A stretch of DNA of 64,000 bases from Manduca sexta (Eukaryota > Arthropoda > Insecta > Lepidoptera > Sphingidae), in the NCBI RefSeq assembly GCF_014839805.1, contig NC_051129.1, forward strand, positions 12,962,920 through 13,026,919, written 5' to 3'. A model generated the notes under the pieces. It saw only the letters and a list, made by a program, of their open reading frames with translations. It made no database searches and was not told where the DNA came from. The position numbers and the translations under genes are program-made. Of the stretch, positions 1 to 12,213 are shown in pieces; within the stretch, counting starts at the first letter, position 1; every line of letters starts with the position of its first letter.

Positions 1-1342
1 CACGTGCAATATAGGTATTTTCAGATTTTGTAGCAAAAGCAAGCAATTGAATTCGTTTTTCGATCCTGAAAGCTAATCAGTCGCAGCGTCAGAAAGTTCG
101 TAATACCCCCGTGACTCAAAAAACATGTAAAGCCGTTGGTTCGGTGAGTCCAATTGGCGCCTAATCTCCCTCCAGTCATATCGGCTTGTCGTCTCCCCGG
201 ACTATGAGTGTGAAGGAATAGAGATGGGCCATCGTAGCCGAAATTCAGCTAAGAAGGGTTCCACAATCACAAACTGTCGGTAGTACCAACATACAGGAAA
301 ACACCGCTTGATTAGACTACAATTTTCATAGGAAACTTTTCATTATTACGAGAGTGTATCAAGCAGCCAGGACGTATTTGATTAATACACAAAGGACCGA
401 TTAAGCATATCCTCTGAGCAAAATGGCGGGAAACCATCATACTCAGCGATTATTACAATGTGACGGAGTAAGTTATGTCTGTTCGGGCCATACAATACAT
501 ATTCTATATGTATATAATCAAACAGCATAATCCGTCATCTCTATAAGTACAATAAAAATAGAGTAATAAGAAAGAAGGGGTGACGAAAAATGAGAAAATT
601 ATAAAACAAATTAACTATTTTCGGAATTATTTTATTGTCAGCGCATAGTTTCGAAACTTTGTTCCTTTAAAATCGGGTATCGAAAAAGTTATCCACACAT
701 ACGAAGTCTTGGGCAAAGCTACTTAAATAATAATTTTGTGGATTTTGCAAGTCAATTTGTTACGGATCACCCACCCAACAAGGTCAAAGAAGGCAAACAT
801 CAGGTATTTGCCCGGTCGCAAAAGTTAAATGAAATCATTTCTGCAACATTCGTGAAATCATTTTTAGGAAGCATGTCGTTTCATTTTGAAACGCGATGTC
901 AAAATGACCCTGTATAAAGGATATTACGTATTAAATTATTCTTACCACCTAGTCTAGAAACTTCCTCTACTCAAGAGCGACTCAATCCCGTACTCACAAC
1001 TAACAGTTGGCATAAATCTTTTACGAGTAATCCAAGATAAAACCTAAGTGAGGGCCGTCCAACTCAACGTCAAGATTAGATACCAACCATGACAAAATAT
1101 TTTTATTGGATTAAATACCTATACATTGTAGAATACAGATTTGCGGATTTCGTGATAGTTGATAAGACAAATCGATCTATGAAGGTTGAAATTCGAGAAT
1201 GCCGAACAAGATAGCACGTAGTAACCAGCATGACATTTAGTATCCGCCCGGATAGTAACCACCGCATACACGATGTTAAAACCCGTCATAATTACCCACA
1301 TATGTAAGTGTGTCGCATCCCGGACTCAGCTTGTGTATATCC
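1..1342. other. AT-rich DNA without recognised gene
   Basis: No frame longer than about 60 codons, no splice-bounded coding segment and no repeat family that recurs elsewhere in the window. I see nothing to annotate. Confidence 0.6.
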
Positions 1343-1450
1343 GGGTCCAATAGGCCGGGATACTTATGTCGACAGCCGAGGAGTAATCATCTCTCATTAG
1401 TTGACATTCTATTGAATACCGATCCACTTATCATCAGGTGCGGTAGGGTC
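1343..1450 (+). repeat. Dispersed repeat D, copy 1
   Basis: About 108 bp, clearly homologous to 20468-20573 in the same orientation. Both share the blocks GCCGAGGAGTAATCATCTCT and ACATTCTATTG and a CATCAGGTG end. Copies in the opposite orientation, more diverged, lie at 8877-8965 and 36103-36212. No coding capacity is seen, and the class is unknown. Confidence 0.7.
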
Positions 1451-3861
1451 AATTTGCCGTAGCAGAAAAAAAAAATTACCACGCTCCAATATGGTATTTG
1501 AATTACGTACGCGCTTAGTTCCTCATATTCTGAACTCATTGTCAGCGCGAAGATTTACCAGAAGAAAGAAAGAAGATCAGTTACAAATCATCGGTAAGGA
1601 ATGTATACAATAACTAGAAACACTTCCTCTAACAAGTTATGATAACTGCAGATAATATAATACGCAATGATTGCAATTGATTGTCGGTGAATGATTCATA
1701 AATATTTATATGTGGTCTATTGGAAATACAATTCAGTTTAGTTATGTTAGATTGGCCTAACGAGCAAGTTGGTCTTCTGGTCCATCTAATAGGATGTTAA
1801 TGGAAGTTCAAACTCTAGTTATACCTGTATACCTTTATTTTACCCGTAACAATAACAACTGATGAAGGAACCCGGCCAATATAGGGCCTTTTATTTTGCA
1901 TCAATCAGAATTCTTATTCATACCTATGTTTAGTTTATTTTTTTTAATGTCCGCTACGACACTTTGGAAAGTTTTCAGAATTTGATTCTTATTAGCGAGA
2001 CTATCGAGTGGTGCAATGATACAGTATTTTTGTCAAAAACAACAGATTCAATACCTGGTTAGGAATATTGATTTTTAAATATCTAATGTTGCAATTTAAG
2101 TTTTCATCAAAATCAATTCCCGGACTTCTTAGAGCATTTTCCACTGTTCCTCATCGTTTAGGATTTTGCCATCCATGCCTACTCGAAAAATTTGCCCTGT
2201 AAAGCACCCGATTTATAAAATTACATATTTGAATTTTTTTTATAAAATTGACTATACGGTTAGACGTCACAAATGCAGCTAATTAATAAATCTGCGTCCG
2301 TGAATTTTTATTAAAATAAGAATAACAAAAAGCTTTTCTAACTAAGAAACCACTAGAGTCAGAAGTTTAAAGAATTAAAAAAAAAAACAAAATATAAACT
2401 TAGATCAAATAATTTCTCCAAGTCAAAGGATTCAAAATAAAAAAAATTACTGATGTTTCTTTTATACAAACTGTTTTGAACACTGTTTGCATTCATGAAG
2501 AATTAACTTTTCAAACAATTATTACTTTAAAAACAATTCGAATCTAGAATACATAAAACTACGTTAGGAACTATGTAGTCTCACTTTAACGCGTCTTTCG
2601 TCGTCTACTTTAATCTATCACAGACAAAATGAATCAATTCAAGATCCATAACACCTATGAATTAGGACCCATTCATAAATCAGTCTAAGCCTAGAGCCTT
2701 ATTAGTGAAGTAGGTGTTAAGTCTCTTTTGTTTACGTTCAGAATGGCTGCATATTCCACTCAGAGTGAGTGCTATAGGCCGTTAGATAATGATGACCAAC
2801 AATAGAGTATGAACACTCCATTGTCGGTCATAGAATCCTGATATCGTGGACCGTCTATCTGGGCTTAAGTGCATCCAATTAAGGCCATCTTGCCGTTTAA
2901 TTATACGCTTGGGTTATGTTTTTTGGACGTACATAGGTTGTGGATAATAGCATTTGTCGGAGATTTTATGCTTGTTGGATTTCGGATTGAGTATTGGAAG
3001 GATTATGCTTTGTGGTAGGAAAAAGGTAGATGTTTGGAAAGCGACGAAAATATCCTTAAATATCATGGAGTTATAGGTATATTATTGTATTTGGCTAATT
3101 ATATTTGCTTAATGTAAATACCTGTAAAATATTGGTTCTAACACTATCGCCATATTTGTGATTAAATAGTTCATTCTATTCCAGTTTCATTGGGCTTCTC
3201 ATATTTACAATATAATTTAAAGATTTATTGTCAGACATACGCAAAAAAAAATCTATGGCACTACCCTTTAATCTATCGTATTCATCAAGTCTGTACAATT
3301 TTCTGTTTTGCTTAAAGTTGATTTAAGATCATCTATCAAATGCTTTGAAAAGTTTAATCTCATATATTTTAATCCTTTTTGTTTTTTTATGGTTTTAGTT
3401 TTTGTTTTAGATTTTAATAATAGATTATAAACTCTTCAAATCCTTTAAAACCTAAATACCGGATAGCAATTAACGTTATCTATATACTTGTTACCAAAAT
3501 TAATCATTGTTGTTCATGTATTTATCTGGCTTACCTAGCAATTTTAATTCTTTCCTTTTTTATTTCGCTTTAAAATTTTACATAGTACGAAACTAATTCT
3601 GTCAATGAACATTAACAAGTATTGAAACCAAAGAGGATGACACAGGATCTCAAATACTATGAACGGACAAATGAATGGGAACCAACAACTATTCAGACGT
3701 CACAACCGACGCCTTTGAGTGTATATTAGAGATCGCTTTCCAAGGTACCTCAAAGGCGTCTGCTGTCACCTTTATAGATGAGATGCCCTTTAGCAATATG
3801 TAGTAGATGAATGGTAATAAATTTGTCACTAGGAATACTAGATGAATAGTATTGAGGAATT
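1451..3861. other. AT-rich DNA without recognised gene
   Basis: Only short random frames and A/T homopolymers. No splice-bounded coding segment and no recurring repeat is recognised. Confidence 0.55.
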
Positions 3862-3935
3862 CACCCCTTTGGTCCAGTGGCAGCGTATAAAAGCTATGAT
3901 CCTAGCGTTCTTGAGGTTTGAATTCAAAGGCTATT
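3862..3935 (+). repeat. tRNA-like SINE head fragment
   Basis: The stretch TTTGGTCCAGTGGCAG resembles a tRNA A-box region and matches the head of the SINE at 15656 (TTGGTCTAGTGGCAG). A degenerate B-box-like TTTGAATTC follows about 45 bp later. It is too diverged to be a functional tRNA, and most of the SINE body is missing. Confidence 0.4.
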
Positions 3936-4956
3936 TGTAACATGCTTTAAAAATGTATTGCGTTGACCTCACACTGAAGTGGGATAAGTATGGATAGAAG
4001 TAAGTGTTACGGAAGAAGATAGTGGTCTAATATGGATTAAATATTTATTTGCTTTTCTCGCGAATTAAATCCTTTTCCGTATTATAATTACTTGATTACT
4101 TTTTGAAACATAGATATCTTGTAAAAACCAAGTTCAGATAACCCATAACAAAAAAATAGGCATTATAAAGTTTCGATTTCATATTTCGGTTTAACCATAT
4201 TATAAACATAGGAAAATCCTTTATTTTAATATCGCAGTCTTCCTTTGTAACTCGCAGAATAAATGAATATATAGCTTAACTTTTTATGAATCAAACCCTA
4301 GATTTATGACCACATTGCCGATAGTAAAGATGTATAAGATTTCGTTCAAACGAATTCGCAGTCAATTGCTAAAATTAGCCAAATCTGGTTTGTAAACAGT
4401 TTTAAATCACTTTTACCGACTTAACCACTAATTAACAGTTCCAACATCCAAATAATTAAATAACCGCAAAATTTGTTTATTATCAGTTGAAAATAAAACG
4501 AAATCACAAACACAAAATTAAATCTCTGGAAAGTAATTTTATCAACATAAAGTAGAATCCTGTATACATTACTACTACAATAATATCTATTATTTATAGA
4601 ACTTTTTTCTCTTTCTGTCTTTTACTGTGTTTTTATATTTGATTGACAATGTTACCATAATTACTTAGGACATGTAATTTTTAATATTTCAAGATGTTAC
4701 AGCACGGGACGTGTTCAAAGTACCATCACACTATTATAAGTGCTAACAACTCACTTTATTGTAGGAGATGTAGCAAAAATCTGGGTAATGTTCCTAACTT
4801 TATATTTATTCATGTATAATTCAGACAGGGGATTTGTACGCGTCTCATTCCATTTTATCAAAAGAGCACCGACAGTTAATTTATTTTACAATAGACGTCT
4901 ATACCCTGTTGCGAGATTTTTATGGATTCCTTAGGTAATGAAAAATGTAATGGTAT
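3936..4956. other. AT-rich DNA without recognised gene
   Basis: Nothing recognised. A 64-codon frame at 4740-4934 has no supporting features. Confidence 0.5.
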
Positions 4957-5280
4957 TAAAATTTACTGGTGGTAGGTCCCTCATATGTGAGAGTCCGCCT
5001 GTTTAGGTATTACCGCAATGTCTATTTTTGCGGCCAAGCAGCAGTGTGTAGTCACTGTTGTGTTCCAGTGTGAAGAACATTGTAGCCAGTGTAACTATTG
5101 GATATAATACAACTTGACATCTCATGGTCTCCGGATGGCGAGCGCAGTGGAATACCAAACACTACTTTGTAATTCAAGGTGTTAGACGGTGTTTTTTCTG
5201 TTTATGGGCGGTCGTATCACTAATTACCATTAAGCAAACGAGCAAGCTCGTCTCCTTATTCAAAGCAATTAAAAAAATGT
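4957..5280 (+). repeat. SINE-like repeat family C, copy 1
   Basis: About 320 bp of a very common lepidopteran interspersed repeat. It holds the blocks CAAGCAGCAGTGTGTAGTCA, CTGTTGTGTTCCAGTGTGAA and GGCGAGCGCAGTGGAATACC, then an ACCAT..A end and an A-rich tail. Other copies are at 13652-13836, 15656-16020, 21116-21436 (minus) and 42845-43110. The copy at 15656 carries a tRNA-like head, so the family is probably a tRNA-derived SINE. Confidence 0.75.
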
Positions 5281-5705
5281 GAAATGACTTTTACTTGACT
5301 ATTACAGAGAAAGCGCAAGATAGCTAAAAAAAAGTTATATGAGTTATAGGTATCTTTACTTAGGAACAGTAAAAATAAAACTATATATAAATTATAAACT
5401 TCTCTATTTAGTTCATTGTAATTGACTGAAAAAAATAGTCGAAAAAAAGGTATTCCTTGTTTATATTTACTATCATCCATGATCCATCCCTGAATATAAT
5501 ACAGATCTTAACTATGCTAAGGTGGGCTGGAAATAATTATTCAACTGTTATTTGCCACTTCCAGGAAATTCCTTACGCTTTCCGATACTTATGACATTTG
5601 GCACTGTATTGAGGATATCGGAATTTGTTTTTATGCGTGCAACGATAGAAATATGTCGATTATTCATACATATTCTCATTTGTCGTAATAATATTATATT
5701 AGCCG

Positions 5706-5770
5706 TTTATTATATACTGCCACACTGCTGAGCACGGGACCTCTTCTAATACTGAGAGGGATTCGTTTTT
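5706..5770 (-). repeat. SINE family B, 3' end fragment
   Basis: The stretch TTATATACTGCCACACTGCT and the following AGCACGGG..CTGAGAGGGATT match the 3' end of SINE family B (see 44071-44398) in reverse orientation. It is truncated after about 65 bp. The complete copy at 5791-6172 lies beside it in the opposite orientation. Confidence 0.65.
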
Positions 5771-5790
5771 TTCGTTAGCAAATGATATTT

Positions 5791-6172
5791 TGTGGCGATA
5801 GCCTAGTCGGGTGTGGAACGGACTGCCGAGACGAATGTCCGCAGGTTCAAATCTCAAGGGCACACAACTCTGACTTTTCTAAAAAAAAATCATGTGTGTA
5901 TTCTTTGTGAATTTATCGTTCGCTTTACAGTTCACCGTTAAAAAAAACGGTTAACCGTTTCCTCACGATGTTTTCCTTCAGAAAAACATCGTGAGGAAAC
6001 CTGCACATCTGAGAAGTTCTCTATAGGAATTTCGAAGATGTGTGAAGTCTACCAATCCGCACTAGGCCAGCGTGGTGGACTAAGGCCTAAACCCTCTCAG
6101 TAGTAGAGGAGGCCCTTGCTCAGCAGTGGGCAAGTATATAATACAGGGCTGATATTATTATATTATTATTAT
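5791..6172 (+). mobile_element. SINE family B, full-length copy with target duplication
   Basis: A tRNA-derived SINE of about 380 bp. The head holds an A-box-like TAGCCTAGTCGG and a B-box-like GGTTCAAATCTC, and the tail ends in ATT/TTA repeats. It is flanked by an exact 11-bp duplication, AAATGATATTT, at 5780-5790 and 6173-6183, which marks a target-primed insertion. Compared with the copy at 44071-44398 it has extra sequence around 5930-5982 that forms a fold-back (listed separately). Confidence 0.85.
5957..6000. repeat. Perfect 18-bp inverted repeat inside SINE B
   Basis: The arms 5957-5974 and 5983-6000 are exact reverse complements, with an 8-base spacer. The right arm is the normal SINE sequence (AACATCGTGAGGAAAC). 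The left arm is an extra inverted copy that is absent from the other full-length copy at 44071-44398. A second small palindrome, AACGGTTAACCGTT, adjoins it on the left. Confidence 0.85.
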
Positions 6173-6183
6173 AAATGATATTT

Positions 6184-8303
6184 CGTAGAATTATCTCACT
6201 ATAAAATTAAATATATTAGAGATAGAACGTGGTGTTTGACTATTTATTGCCTCAGTGCTTCGTCCAAACGAATAAATACGTTCATAGGCATAAGTATACT
6301 TAAAAGATCTGTCATTGAAAAGGATCCCAAGGCTGCACCCATTGAATGAATTGCTTATTGACATAACCTGAAGTAACATAACCTGAATATACGTTTTAAA
6401 AACATGTTTTTTCGTGCTAATTTTCGAGACGTTTTAAACGCTCTTGCAGAGAAAGAATACAGAGTAATTAGGGATACGTTTGATGGGTAAAAGACGCGCA
6501 TTTAGAGAAAAAGTCAGCCATCAGAAATACAACTCCAATGATCATGAATCAGCGAATACGTCACGTAATATAATTTATAGACTATAACAATTATGACTTG
6601 GTTGCATTAATGCCATAAATCGTTTTTTATTGTCTGTTTTGTTTGTTTTGTAGACCAATTTGATTAGTACACTGGCATTTTTGGTGGCTTTGCTCGCGAA
6701 CTCTCGCTTTTAGGCCAAGAAGCCTATATGTTATAATTGAGTCTTAAATTCCTATTATGTATGTAATCACAACTGCAAATTGTTCGCCTTTTGTCGTTCG
6801 TAATCATTTTATTAGGAAATGTAAAGTCCTTTATTGACTCGCATAATTAACATCAATTACGAAGTACAATAAGTAACTGCTCAGACTACTGAAGTAATAT
6901 TTAGTTTGTGTAATAATAGAATGGTTGTGGAATTTTACAATAATATGGTTATAAATTACAAGATTAATATAATTAGTTCCTACTATGTTTAAATTATCAA
7001 ATTTTAAAATATGTTTTACGGTTCCAATATAATGAATCCAGAATAAAATATTCGTATTTCAAGAAAAAAAATATATTCAAAAGTGATATACATCTCTTCT
7101 TTAATAAAATGAATCTTTCAAAATGCTTTTTTGCATACATGCATCGACAAATTAACGAGACAGAATATCGCTTACTTATTGTAAAGCAATCTCCATAGCC
7201 ATTTTTCTTGTTATTTCTAACAAGAAAAATGAGAAATCAATATTTTCCAAATTTTATGAACAGTGCGCTATTCTTTAACATATTTATTGCAATATGATAA
7301 AATACCTTCAAGATTTTCTTCGTCCGTTTCAGCCATTTTGTTCAAAACTTATTCACAGACACATATAGAAATAAAGAAATATAAAACCATAAACACAAAA
7401 CAAACTCAAACTCGTATAATCGTCAAAAACTTTGTCACGGTATCGCGAAGTTACGGGTATGGAGCGCGCGACCTCCCTACACCGACGTCGAACTACAACT
7501 GAATGAAACCTAAGAAAAACAAACAGCGCGCGGGAAAAATCGGTCTGCAATTTTATATTTCGAACGTTAATTTTGTTTTTTTTTTTATAGCTTTTTAATG
7601 CATCGTAAATGTCGAAGCGCAAAGGTATTTGACATGTACGGATTATCGTAAAAGAAATTCGTCTGGTATTATCGGCGGATGAGTGATTTAGGTTTATACC
7701 TGCCAGTTAGGATTTTCAGCCAGACTCAACTTCACCAACAAGGTTTTACTGCTATTCCCAAGTTCGTATTAACAATATCCCTATACCCTACATTTGCGTT
7801 AGATTATTTATTAATCCTTTTACTTACATACACTTTATGGGATTAAATTGTAACGTTCAGTCAGAATTTATTGCCGTCTATGGGGTTTTTAACTTGGATT
7901 AACGATTGTTGCCAATGTTTCAGTAAACGCTACAACCTTATAAAAGATTCTACCAAGTACTAGACCCAGGATTATGTAAAGACGTCTGCTATATCGTTTG
8001 CAATTTAGTTTATTAATAATTCAATTTTAAAGTTGATCATTTTCCATTTTAATATAACTAAAGTAACTAATACTATGAAATTAATAAGTACACATATTAA
8101 TAAAACATATTTTAGAAGTTTACTATATATTTATAAGTTACATAAAAAATAAAACGTAATATATAAGTTCGTTTAAAATTAACGTTGAAAAGTAAAATAT
8201 TTTTTACTTTTTGGGCCAGAAATGAACAACGAATCGTAGTTTATCGGTAGGTTTGTAAATCGAACAAATGGCGGTTTACCCGTAAGATATAAAAATATTA
8301 TAT
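6184..8303. other. AT-rich DNA; short GC-richer patch at 7440-7545
   Basis: No gene recognised. Overlapping frames of 79 codons (plus) and 89 codons (minus) lie around 7263-7622 over a GC-richer patch with GCGCGC steps. Neither shows a domain or splice context, so I do not call them. The hairpin at 7200-7231 is listed separately. Confidence 0.45.
7200..7231. repeat. Perfect 14-bp hairpin
   Basis: CATTTTTCTTGTTA (7200-7213) is followed by a four-base loop and its exact reverse complement (7218-7231). No T tract or gene adjoins it, so it is not a terminator. Confidence 0.8.
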
Positions 8304-8605
8304 GACTGCCTAAGTGGCGTGGTTGTATTACGGTACGATTGCAATCCTAAGGTGTCAGGTTCAAACCATGGGCCGAACAAAATGAAAGTGAGTTTTACCT
8401 GAGTAAAACTCACTTTCATTTTGTTCGGCCCATGGTTTGATACTGATATCAGCCTTGAATCTGCAGCTACCCGTTATGGTGGTAGGCTCCGACCTCTATA
8501 ATATCATGGGACGAAATACACACAACGGAAAGTTGTGCACCAGTTGCGGCTCTGTCTACCCCTTCGGAGATAGAAGACGTGAGTGTGTGTGTTATAAAAT
8601 CGAGA
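8304..8605 (+). repeat. SINE family A copy carrying a fold-back
   Basis: The tRNA-like head (GCCTAAGTGGCGTGGTTGTA) and the body (CATGGGACG..., TACCCCTTCGG) match SINE family A, best seen at 32360-32623. The copy is old and diverged. Just at the B-box it is interrupted by a perfect palindrome of 38-bp arms, after which the SINE resumes at TACTGATATCAGCC. Confidence 0.75.
8361..8440. repeat. Perfect inverted repeat, 38-bp arms, 4-base loop
   Basis: Arm 8361-8398 and arm 8403-8440 are exact reverse complements around the loop CTGA. The left arm is SINE A sequence in its normal orientation, starting at the B-box. The right arm is an inverted copy that other SINE A copies do not have. This is the longest perfect palindrome I found in the window. 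Confidence 0.95.
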
Positions 8606-8876
8606 TGTTTTTAACTTTACAAAGTTTACCGAACAGAAAATAACCATAAACTATGCATCGTTTACCAGATAAAGAATAGTACCCATTCGTACATCATCTC
8701 ATTTAGTATGTATTTGAAGATTATTACTGTTCCATAAATCTATGCCAGACATTTTTATGCCAACTTTGCAATCTCATCAATTAAAATTCTTCAACAAATC
8801 AACCACTGCCAAATATTTAATGATAATTTTTATGTAATATATTCTGTGCGCAAAATTACACGACAAACTGATCCCA

Positions 8877-8965
8877 CTGTACCTGATGGTAGGTGGAGTG
8901 GGATTCGATTGAATGCAGCATTGGAATGGAAGAATGGAGCATCGTGGTTATGCTACCAATCTTAA
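8877..8965 (-). repeat. Dispersed repeat D, diverged copy
   Basis: ACCTGATGGTAGGTGGAGTG corresponds to the reverse complement of the end of repeat D at 1343-1450 and 20468-20573. It is diverged and partial. Confidence 0.5.
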
Positions 8966-9524
8966 AGGAAAGAAAGCAATATGGATTTCGGACAGAAGGG
9001 AGGTTTCTGCGTCTCGTAAAATCTCGTTCGCTCTAGATTATTGTGAGATAGTGTTACTATTTCGAGCTGAAAATTCAAGTGCAATATAGTCCAAATATCA
9101 CTAAGCGAGAAACATTGAATAAAACTTATATAGGTCTGCCTACTAATTCATAAATCTTCAACATTTTTAAAAGCAAAATTAGAGAAGATTGAATTATAAA
9201 TCTAATTTTAAGTGGCAGTAAAATATTTCACAAGAGCACAAAGAGTGTTTGTAATTAAAACGAATTGCGGGAATACGACGTGAAGAATCAACAAGCGGAC
9301 CTATTTTTGTCGGTTGAGTTAGCAACGATGACGTCATGTTTGTCATCAATATGACTGGTGGGAGGACACAGAACAACAACCACCACATTAGACTTCTCTC
9401 TGCAAAGGGAACCGGCGACATAATGAAGTAGACAAGAGATTTTTGTATGCTGGCAGCTTTCAACAGATTGGTATATGAAGAAGACCTAAGTTTAACAGTC
9501 GTCTTCTCATACATACAGACATAG

Positions 9525-9660
9525 TATCACGCTTCTATCCCATAAGGGTAGGCAGAGGCTGTGGATTGCCACTTTTCACGATTCTGGCATATTTCTCTCG
9601 CTTACTCCACCTTCATCAGTATTTTTATGTATTCCCGCCGGTTCAGGGGACTTCTCATGG
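9525..9660 (+). repeat. Lepidopteran dispersed repeat fragment
   Basis: The block CTTCTATCCCATAAGGGTAG followed by GCAGAGGC..GATTGCCACTTT, then a cytosine-rich stretch, is a pattern I recognise from a common lepidopteran interspersed repeat. No second copy exists in the window, so this rests on recall. Frames of 67-106 codons around 9194-9915 appear to be chance frames in and beside it. Confidence 0.45.
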
Positions 9661-10559
9661 TTGATGGAATAACTACTACGGTTTTTTGCTGTCTACATTT
9701 CACTCCAATAAGTGGCCAGAACAACATCAAGTATGTTGCACAACGGATTAGGGTGGGTTACTACGACTGGCTGTCTTCCTGGTATTGAGCTTATTGAAGG
9801 GACCGTGATAAAACCGTACTGTGTTACAAATTGCAATCAGGAGCTGTTTGGACTGAAAATCGCAATCTGGCGCTTTCAGTCCAGACAACATTGGGAATCT
9901 TTATTTGTAACTTGAAGATCCAGTTAACCACGTTAATCCAATGATGACGACGATCCTCAGTCATGAGGGACCGACTACATAGAGAGAGAAGATCAAGGTG
10001 ATGGTAATGAAAGTAATTGTCTTAGTTGGGCTGAACTTTCTGGATTTTTTATATTCGATATTTCTCAGGGGATGAATATCTTTCATCGACATGGGAAAAG
10101 CTCGCAAGAATTACTCTGTCACCTACCCTTTTGGGTGATGCAAGCGTGAATCAATATGCAGAAAGTCTAACGTGGGCATGCGTTTATGACGTCAATTCCA
10201 GGTTAGTAACATTAACACAAATCTAAACAACGCTTAATGCACCAACATTTCGGATAACAGACAGTTGGGCACAATTCAACAATTTTCAATATCGTATTGT
10301 TGATCACTTTTGTGCACATTTTTGATATGGAATTTTATATTTTTTTTTATAGAAATTAGCAGTCATTCGCCTGATTCTAATTGATAGGTATTGCCACGTG
10401 TAAATAACTGTGTTCCGTGGGTAAATAAAAGTTTACTTATATACTAAGTTACATGAAAAATATAATAGTAGCAGCATTATTTGAAAATGCCCAAACCAAA
10501 ATTGCAAAGATGGCAATGCACAGCGCTGACATCTACAATTAACTTTTGCTTACGGTCTG
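9661..10559. other. Anonymous DNA, possibly decayed repeats
   Basis: Moderately GC-rich in places (for example 9700-9990) but without a recognisable protein or splice-bounded exon. Confidence 0.4.
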
Positions 10560-10735
10560 ACCGCATGAAAAAGTTTTGCCGGGATAAAAGTCCCGCTACA
10601 TAGTTTCCCGATATAGAAAGTAGCCTGTGTTCTTCTCAGGGTCTGAAACTATCTCCATACCAAATTTCATTGAAATCTGCTGTTTTTGAGTTTATCGCGT
10701 TCAGACAGGCAAACAGATAAATTCTTTAGCGTTAC
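10560..10735 (+). repeat. LINE-tail-like repeat fragment
   Basis: The string TATCTCCATACCAAATTTCA and following TTGAAATCTGCTG belong to a widespread insect repeat of the form 'accaaatttcatcaaaatcggttcagc', probably from 3' regions of non-LTR elements. Related degenerate pieces are at 25196-25372, 34930-35090, 46458-46645, 61885-62070 and 63125-63245. Confidence 0.55.
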
Positions 10736-12211
10736 ATAATATCAAAGATCATAGGTAATAATATTTAAAACTACGCGCCGAGGTTCGTCATTATTATGTT
10801 ATGTCAAAATATGGTATTCTTAAACAAAATATGTCACTATGCAGAGAAATCAGAAAGACAGGAATTGAAATTATCAAAGCTGATATTTGAATCCCGTGTT
10901 TGAATCATACTTCCGTAGTGACGTTCAGTATTATGATATAGCCAAATCACAATAATTCGAGATGAATCACGTTGAAATTTGAAGACATTGATGCGTTTGT
11001 GACTAATATGTTTTATACGGCGCATGATGTATTGTTGAAAATTTCACCTCGCCCTACACAAATCTTAAATATTATGTCGATATAAATTGTAATATTATTT
11101 AAATTAAACAAAAACAAATGCTACCCATAAGAATTTATGAGATATTAATCTATACCTGGCCCAAATTTAACAAATGGCCTACTGTTTTTTGATAGTATTC
11201 CATCAGACTAGTAACTTGGTCATCTCTTCTCAGCTGTATTAAAAAAAATCTATTAATAATGTTACTAGCTTAATGTAAAGCAACTGGTTTTAAAGCTTTT
11301 ATAAATACTCAAAACTCCTGCAATTTATCCGTTTGACGAATTCCGAACAATATTTCATTCATAAATTGGTCAAAATTACTCATTATTTACGGCTTGCGGA
11401 TCCAAAACCCGTTTGATGCCACAAATATAACGAGATTTGTCATATCCTCTTCCCGTGAATATATTAATAAGGCCTTCACAGCCTAGGGATATCATATACT
11501 TCCCAATTTGTCACATTTCTCCCGAGATAATGTTATCCCGTCAGGATTTTGAAATGTAATATATAACTTCATATTTTTCTATTGGTACGGATTAAGTACA
11601 TTTCGTAGGGTCCATTTATTCTTGGATTATCAAAATACAACGTTCTCAATTCAAAAATTGTGAAAATATCCAAACATATTTGAAAGCGAATCATGCATTT
11701 ATTGGTATATGTTTGAATAAAAATCGGGCACATAGATTATCTTGAATAGTAACATAGGTTTTATAAAGTTAAAATATAAAATTCGCATGGATGAAACTCC
11801 GAAGCTTGTAAGCTTATCCTATTTCATCGAATCACGAATATATAGTCAATTTAAAATATATGTATATATATTATTTGATTATAACGTTGTTTTTCTTTGA
11901 CTTGACGCCCTGAGAAATCGATATCTCAAAACGCACTTGGAGACTCCAGCTTATAAAGAAAAATAAACTGAGCTGTATTAACAAACTCAAAGACAAACTC
12001 TCGTAAAAGAACTGCTACGTAATTTTACAGACAGTTTTGGTATTTAATTACAAGCTTTCAATCAAATTTCATACACATTTTTAGATACTATAATTATTGT
12101 TTTGGATATTTGCCAAATCTAAGAAGCTATAAAGGGGGTATCATTCCCCTTATGACCCCCACTTTTTGAGTCTGACACTCTTAACGCTGTAATGCCGAGA
12201 CGTAATAAAAT
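10736..12211. other. AT-rich DNA without recognised gene
   Basis: Nothing recognised apart from short A/T runs. Confidence 0.5.
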
Positions 12212-12213
12212 TA

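Noticed and set aside
8361..8440. Palindrome as a transcription terminator or attachment site
   Set aside because: Eukaryotic context, no adjacent gene, and one arm is plainly an inverted copy of the surrounding SINE.
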